Shown: positions 13,526 through 14,322 of the stretch, piece by piece | Layout of the letters: each line of letters opens with the position of its first letter | How positions within the stretch are numbered: the first letter of the stretch is position 1 | From: Lachnospiraceae bacterium | GTDB taxonomy: Bacteria; Bacillota; Clostridia; Lachnospirales; Lachnospiraceae | DNA length: 14,322 nucleotides | Assembly: GCA_021199405.1 (NCBI GenBank) | Contig: JAJQID010000003.1 | Coordinates: 1 to 14,322, forward strand | Reading direction: 5' to 3' | Notes under the pieces: generated by a model | Seen by the model: only the letters and a program-made list of their open reading frames with translations | Told to the model about the DNA's origin: nothing | Databases searched by the model: none | Program-made: the position numbers and the translations under genes

Positions 13526-14322
13526 ATGGCAAAAATTTACTATCAGGAGGACTGCAACCTGTCTTTGCTGGAGGGCAAGACCATTGCGGTTATCGGCTAC
13601 GGCAGCCAGGGACATGCTCACGCGTTAAACGCGAAGGAATCCGGCTGTCACGTTATCGTCGGCCTTTATGAGGGTTCCAAATCCTGGGCGAAGGCTGAAG
13701 CACAGGGCTTCGAGGTATATACCGCCGCTGAGGCCGCAAAGCGGGCCGACATCATCATGGTTCTGATCAATGATGAGAAGCAGGCCGCCATGTACAAGGA
13801 GTCCATCGCTCCCAACCTGGAGCCCGGCAATATGCTGATGTTTGCACACGGCTTCGCTATTCATTTCGGACAGATTATTCCGCCCAAGGATGTGGATGTG
13901 ACCATGATCGCTCCCAAGGGACCTGGCCACACGGTTCGCAGCCAGTATCAGGAGGGCAAAGGTGTTCCCTGCCTGGTAGCGGTGCAGCAGAACGCCACCG
14001 GCAAGGCTCTGGATCTTGCCCTGGCTTATTCTCTGGCTATCGGCGGCGCAAGGGCCGGCGTGCTGGAGACCACCTTTAAGGATGAGACCGAGACTGATCT
14101 GTTTGGTGAGCAGGCAGTGCTCTGTGGCGGTGTCTGTGCTCTGATGCAGGCAGGCTTTGAGACTCTGGTTGAGGCTGGCTACGCTCCGGAGAACGCTTAT
14201 TTTGAGTGCATTCATGAGATGAAGCTGATTGTGGACCTGATCTTTGAGTCCGGTTTCGCAGGCATGAGATATTCCATCTCCAACACTGCGGAGTACGGCG
14301 ATTATATCACAGGCCCCAAGAT
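13526..14322 (+). CDS. ilvC: Ketol-acid reductoisomerase (class I), truncated by the window edge
   Basis: This enzyme isomerises and reduces 2-acetolactate or 2-aceto-2-hydroxybutyrate to the dihydroxy acids, the step after IlvBN, with Mg and NAD(P)H. 265 of roughly 335 residues are in the window. The Rossmann domain has GYGSQGHAHALN (24-35), the cofactor loop VGLYEGSKSW (45-54), FAHGF with conserved His108, and MIAPKGPGHTVR (127-138). The knotted helical domain has the metal ligands Asp191 and Glu195 (DLFGEQAVLCGG) and Glu227 and Glu231 (FECIHEMKLIVDLI), and Ser252. All the active-site residues in range are intact. The cofactor loop has Tyr where many NADPH enzymes have Arg. ATG 13526 is five bases after GGAGG (13516-13520). 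It has its own promoter and leader and lies downstream of the second ilvN. Confidence 0.95.
   Translation, partial: MAKIYYQEDCNLSLLEGKTIAVIGYGSQGHAHALNAKESGCHVIVGLYEGSKSWAKAEAQGFEVYTAAEAAKRADIIMVLINDEKQAAMYKESIAPNLEPGNMLMFAHGFAIHFGQIIPPKDVDVTMIAPKGPGHTVRSQYQEGKGVPCLVAVQQNATGKALDLALAYSLAIGGARAGVLETTFKDETETDLFGEQAVLCGGVCALMQAGFETLVEAGYAPENAYFECIHEMKLIVDLIFESGFAGMRYSISNTAEYGDYITGPK

Noticed and set aside
1..14322. CRISPR array, tRNA or rRNA genes, intact insertion sequence
   Set aside because: No spaced direct repeats, no cloverleaf and no transposase were seen. The only mobile-element trace is the recombinase relic at the left edge.

Overview
The window looks like a chromosomal segment of a Gram-positive Firmicute, most likely a gut Clostridia/Lachnospiraceae species. 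The pointers are strong purine-rich ribosome binding sites, an IlvB of the clostridial type (GYPGVAICPFYN), an IlvC with the VGLYEGSKSW loop, a lipobox lipoprotein, an OmpR-type response regulator and kinase with an exported third partner, and a TnpX-like serine recombinase relic. The family-level assignment is inference; no rRNA or tRNA is present to confirm it.

Layout. (1) Bases 1-646 are the 3' part of a large serine recombinase. It has lost its middle (zinc ribbon and coiled coil) and changes frame, so it is a mobile-element relic. A perfect 13-bp inverted repeat covers its stop codon. (2) Bases 816-6108 are an envelope block: a membrane-anchored N-acetylmuramoyl-L-alanine amidase, then a consensus-like promoter and four overlapping genes (response regulator, histidine kinase, an unrecognised exported protein, a Cof-type HAD phosphatase). 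(3) A small lipoprotein gene lies on the minus strand (6124-6600), convergent with the HAD gene. Its promoter has an inverted repeat around the -10 box. (4) Bases 6911-14322 are a branched-chain amino acid locus: ilvB and ilvN, then a membrane cassette, then a second ilvN paralogue and ilvC, which runs off the right edge.

The cassette between the two halves of the ilv locus (9065-12749) holds a GT39-like membrane glycosyltransferase, a small two-membrane-segment protein with an extracytoplasmic domain, and a second large membrane protein split by a one-base frameshift near 11733. It becomes more AT-rich toward its 3' end. Its role is presumably transfer of sugars from a polyprenyl-phosphate carrier outside the membrane.

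How the genes work together. IlvB and IlvN form acetohydroxyacid synthase, and IlvC carries out the next step toward valine, leucine and isoleucine. The second IlvN has its own near-consensus promoter (TTGACA-17-TAAAAT). ilvC has another promoter (TTAACA-17-TATATA) and a leader of about 95 nt that can form a long stem-loop and a competing shorter one. No T-box is visible, so regulation must come by another route. Two weak CodY-like boxes and the ilvC leader are the candidates. The most interesting points are the split ilv locus with two regulatory subunits, the structured ilvC leader, and the two-component operon with an exported orphan protein.
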